Assembly: GCA_004562765.1 (NCBI GenBank)
Contig: SFRL01000016.1
Coordinates: forward strand, 1 to 64,000
From: a bacterium
Lineage (GTDB): Bacteria > Bacillota > Clostridia > Lachnospirales > Lachnospiraceae
Direction: 5' to 3'
Length of the DNA stretch: 64,000 bases
Of this stretch, positions 61,723 to 64,000 are shown one piece after another. Numbering within the stretch: position 1 is the stretch's first letter; every line of letters starts with the position of its first letter. The notes under the pieces are model-generated. The model saw only the letters and a program-made list of their open reading frames with translations. It ran no database searches and had not been told where the DNA came from. Position numbers and translations under genes: made by a program.

Positions 61723-62076
61723 TTATTGTGAACTCTCTGTATCCTTTTCTACCACTGTGATTTCCGGCATGATATTCTGTGCAAAAACCTCATAGAACAC
61801 ATCATATCGTTCATGATCGATCTGCAGTCCGTAATACTGTTCCACATAGTCGAGTGTCGCCGGATAACTTCCCTCTATCGCATAGCAGTTCAGCACCGCT
61901 TTGTGAATGGTATCCTGCATCTGTTTCAGGCTCTCCGCCTGCTGCCTTTCATTCACATTTCCGGCACTGACCAGAAGAATATAGACTGCTGCCATCATGA
62001 GAACCGGCATGATCAGATACCGTGCCAGAGTCGACAGCTTTTTCAAAAAGTGATTTCTCATCCCCATATCCATCAC
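61723..62076 (-). CDS. Small membrane-anchored protein of the pilus operon
   Basis: 117 residues: an N-terminal helix (LIMPVLMMAAVYILLVSAGN), then QQAESLKQMQDTIHKAVLNCYAIEGSYPATLDYVEQYYG, a stretch much like type IV pilins (ALxxCYAxEGxYPxxLxxL). It is a probable pilin-like subunit though it lacks a canonical prepilin leader. Lies 3 bp after pilC. Confidence 0.75.
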   Translation of the reverse strand: MMDMGMRNHFLKKLSTLARYLIMPVLMMAAVYILLVSAGNVNERQQAESLKQMQDTIHKAVLNCYAIEGSYPATLDYVEQYYGLQIDHERYDVFYEVFAQNIMPEITVVEKDTESSQ

Positions 62077-62079
62077 ATC

Positions 62080-63126
62080 CTAACCGATCGATGCCATAAT
62101 ATTCATCAGAGGGATCATTACCGATAAAAGGAGCACGCCCACCAGGATCGATGTGACGATCACGATCGTCGGTTCAATTTTTGCCACTGCCCCGTCGATG
62201 GACCGGCTCGCATCATCATCCAGTCTTCGCGCGATCTCAGCCATAATATCATCACCCGCGCCGCTTTTTACACCAAGCGAGAGCATTCTGCAGTACAGGG
62301 CAGGAAAAACTTCTGCCTTTTTCAGCGATTCCGCCAGTGGCTCACCCTGCTCCAGACTCTGGATACACTGCTCATATCCGGCTTTTACCTTTTCCGATTC
62401 CTCATGAAAGCCCATTGCCGTGCGCATCGCATCTTCAATAGCAAGTCCACTCATCATTCCCATGGAAAGCGCCGATGCAAAACGCGCCATTCCAATCTTA
62501 TGTAAAATTCCCCGGTCACCATATCGTCTTTTGATCCAACCGGTCAGCTTTGCCCGAAGGCTGTCAGAAAAATAAAAAACCAGCACAGCTATAACAACAA
62601 TTCCCACCACAATTCCGATCACAGGCAGCGCTGCACGAAGCACATTTCCAAGCTGCAGCAGTCCCGCCGCAATTCCGGTCATGCTGCCGCCAAGCTGCTT
62701 ATATACCGTATGAAAAATCGGAAGTACGCGAATCAGCAACACACCGATGATCAAAAGCATCAGGATCAGAAGGATCACCGGATAGAGAATGGCGCTTCGG
62801 ATACGTTCTGACAGTTTCCGCTGATCCTCATAATAATCAGCAAGTGCTTTAAATGCCGACTCTGTCCGTCCGGTATCCTCTCCGGTTTTTGTCATATAGA
62901 TCACATAATCCGGGAAGCATCCGCTCTGTTCCATCGCCTCTGAGATCTGATATCCATCATCTACCTGCTCGCTCATAGCACAGAGAAGTTCCTTTACCTG
63001 CGCGTCTTCTTCATCCTCTGACAACATATGTAATCCGTCTCCGATGGATATGCCTGCGTGGAGCAGAAGCGATATCTGCAGGCAGAAAGCAGAAAGATAA
63101 TCATTGGATAAACTCATTTTTTTCAT
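62080..63126 (-). CDS. pilC: PilC/GspF inner-membrane platform protein
   Basis: 348 residues with the two GspF repeats: FCLQISLLLHAGISIGDGL and FASALSMGMMSGLAIEDAM, each followed by the G(V)P-type cytoplasmic loops, and three membrane helices (LILMLLIIGVLLIRVLPIF; VIGIVVGIVVIAVLVFYF; and the end IVIVTSILVGVLLLSVMIPL). It holds the pilus ATPase at the membrane. Second gene in view of the pilus operon. Confidence 0.93.
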   Translation of the reverse strand: MKKMSLSNDYLSAFCLQISLLLHAGISIGDGLHMLSEDEEDAQVKELLCAMSEQVDDGYQISEAMEQSGCFPDYVIYMTKTGEDTGRTESAFKALADYYEDQRKLSERIRSAILYPVILLILMLLIIGVLLIRVLPIFHTVYKQLGGSMTGIAAGLLQLGNVLRAALPVIGIVVGIVVIAVLVFYFSDSLRAKLTGWIKRRYGDRGILHKIGMARFASALSMGMMSGLAIEDAMRTAMGFHEESEKVKAGYEQCIQSLEQGEPLAESLKKAEVFPALYCRMLSLGVKSGAGDDIMAEIARRLDDDASRSIDGAVAKIEPTIVIVTSILVGVLLLSVMIPLMNIMASIG

Positions 63127-63155
63127 GTTCTTCCATCCTTTTTCAAAAAACTCTT

Positions 63156-64000
63156 TTAGTATGCATATTTTGCCGTATAATTTTTTCCATCACCGATGAA
63201 CTTCATGACTGACGGGCTGGAATTTGATGAAGATGCAAACGTAGGATCCATCAGGTTCCACTTCTCGCCGTCAAAATAGATCACACTATCGATCCATCCG
63301 TCTTTTGCGGAATACACACTGATCCATGCATGATAAGCAGAACCTGCATAACCGATCACCAACTTGGTTGCCACGCCCTGACTGCGAAGCATCGCCGTCA
63401 TCGTCGCCGCATAATCAAAGCAGATTCCCTTTTTTGATTTATAAACGCTGTTCAGGTTCGGAAGATAGCCGCTCTGAACTGTCTGCGCTTTCTTCTTGTC
63501 ATAGGTAAAATACTTGATCGTCCAGTTGTACACCTTCTTTACCTTGTTCATTTCCCCCGAAGTATTCTTGCACAGAGTCGCCGCTTTCTTCACACAGGAC
63601 GTACTGGACGTATAATCCACGAACTGGTTTGCCGTCAAAAACGGTGACAGCGGATCCTTCATCTTAGCTGTAAAACTCTGGGATCCTGCCGTTGCATAGC
63701 TGTTTCCCGAGATATTGGTAAATACCGTCACCTTGTAATTCCCATCGCCTTCAGACAGCGGAAATGTCGCCCACTGCTTTGCCTTCAGATTATATGTATA
63801 GGTCACACCGGTCGGGCAGGCCACCTGCGCTTTCAGCTTTACCTTGGTAGCCTCTTTGTATTTTACCATCACGTATCCCTGATCAATGTTGGAATAGTCG
63901 ATCACCATCTGGGAGTTCTCATTCACTGCCTTACCGGATGCCTTCGGAAGTATCACCTTTGCGTCCACCCCGATATTACCTGACAGGAGTACCAGACAAA
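63156..64000 (-). CDS. Secreted transglutaminase-like protein (5' end beyond the window)
   Basis: The frame is open to the right edge; the first residues seen, LVLLSGNIGVDA, are the end of a signal peptide, so only a few N-terminal codons are missing. The internal GTG at 63968 is not the true start. A beta-sandwich-like part (about 1-120) precedes a transglutaminase-like core with Cys in KKGICFDYAATM, His in AYHAWISVY and Asp in LMDPTF, all three catalytic residues present. Such domains cleave or crosslink peptides. It lies 29 bp before pilC, at the front of the visible pilus operon. Confidence 0.88.
   Translation of the reverse strand, partial: CLVLLSGNIGVDAKVILPKASGKAVNENSQMVIDYSNIDQGYVMVKYKEATKVKLKAQVACPTGVTYTYNLKAKQWATFPLSEGDGNYKVTVFTNISGNSYATAGSQSFTAKMKDPLSPFLTANQFVDYTSSTSCVKKAATLCKNTSGEMNKVKKVYNWTIKYFTYDKKKAQTVQSGYLPNLNSVYKSKKGICFDYAATMTAMLRSQGVATKLVIGYAGSAYHAWISVYSAKDGWIDSVIYFDGEKWNLMDPTFASSSNSSPSVMKFIGDGKNYTAKYAY

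Overview
The window looks like chromosomal DNA of a Gram-positive anaerobe of the Clostridia, most likely Lachnospiraceae. The reasons are AddAB recombination genes, a CIRCE-type operator before htpG, Bacillus-type LexA (CGAAC-N4-GTTCG) boxes, sigma/DUF4179 and LytTR/DUF3021 pairs, a clostridial type IV pilus operon with a DUF4860 protein, and an NPETG wall anchor. Coding density is high, nearly everything from 24 kb rightward is on the minus strand, and no tRNA, rRNA, CRISPR array or complete insertion sequence was seen. No gene-free stretch exceeds 300 bases.

Left part (1-9.7 kb): a divergent argC/argG pair with candidate arginine-repressor boxes between them, then the oddest region of the window, a tandem pair of paralogous two-gene cassettes (1986-7700). 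Each cassette is a 560-590 residue protein of no recognised family followed by a GNAT acetyltransferase. The right copy also has a small coiled-coil/HTH protein in front. The C-terminal ~94 residues of the two large proteins are nearly identical and rich in fixed Cys and His. The right GNAT copy has lost about 50 bp at its 5' end and is frameshifted or restarted at TTG. This is my first candidate for an undescribed system. A sigma factor/DUF4179/small membrane protein operon follows.

9.8-24.3 kb: a BlaR1/BlaI pair whose repressor lacks its first helix and is preceded by three 21-bp repeats; a CDF metal transporter; an AAA-ATPase/PD-(D/E)XK protein; a heterodimeric ABC exporter with a possible frameshift at a poly-A tract; an SOS-controlled pair (radical SAM plus DUF4130-type protein) probably acting in DNA repair; htpG under a CIRCE element that can also fold as a terminator; and a phage-like orphan.

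24.4-43.5 kb: a long co-directional minus-strand run: SLH protein, adaptor/ATPase/permease (MacB type) exporter, addB, addA, maf, two small ORFs, an FAD protein and a PrsA-like lipoprotein. To its right lies a separate ECF sigma/beta-propeller operon with a perfect inverted repeat in its leader.

43.6-57.2 kb: accessory genes: cupin, a decayed MATE transporter, RhuM, a TetR-controlled ABC-2 exporter with two identical-form operators, a WYL/ClbS/TfoX/GyrI-like operon, an alpha/beta hydrolase-LytTR-DUF3021 operon with direct repeats upstream of its promoter, and a GH2 glycosidase. 57.2-64 kb: a repeat-rich wall-anchored protein and a type IV pilus operon (transglutaminase, PilC, four pilin-like or hypothetical proteins, PilT) that runs off the right end.
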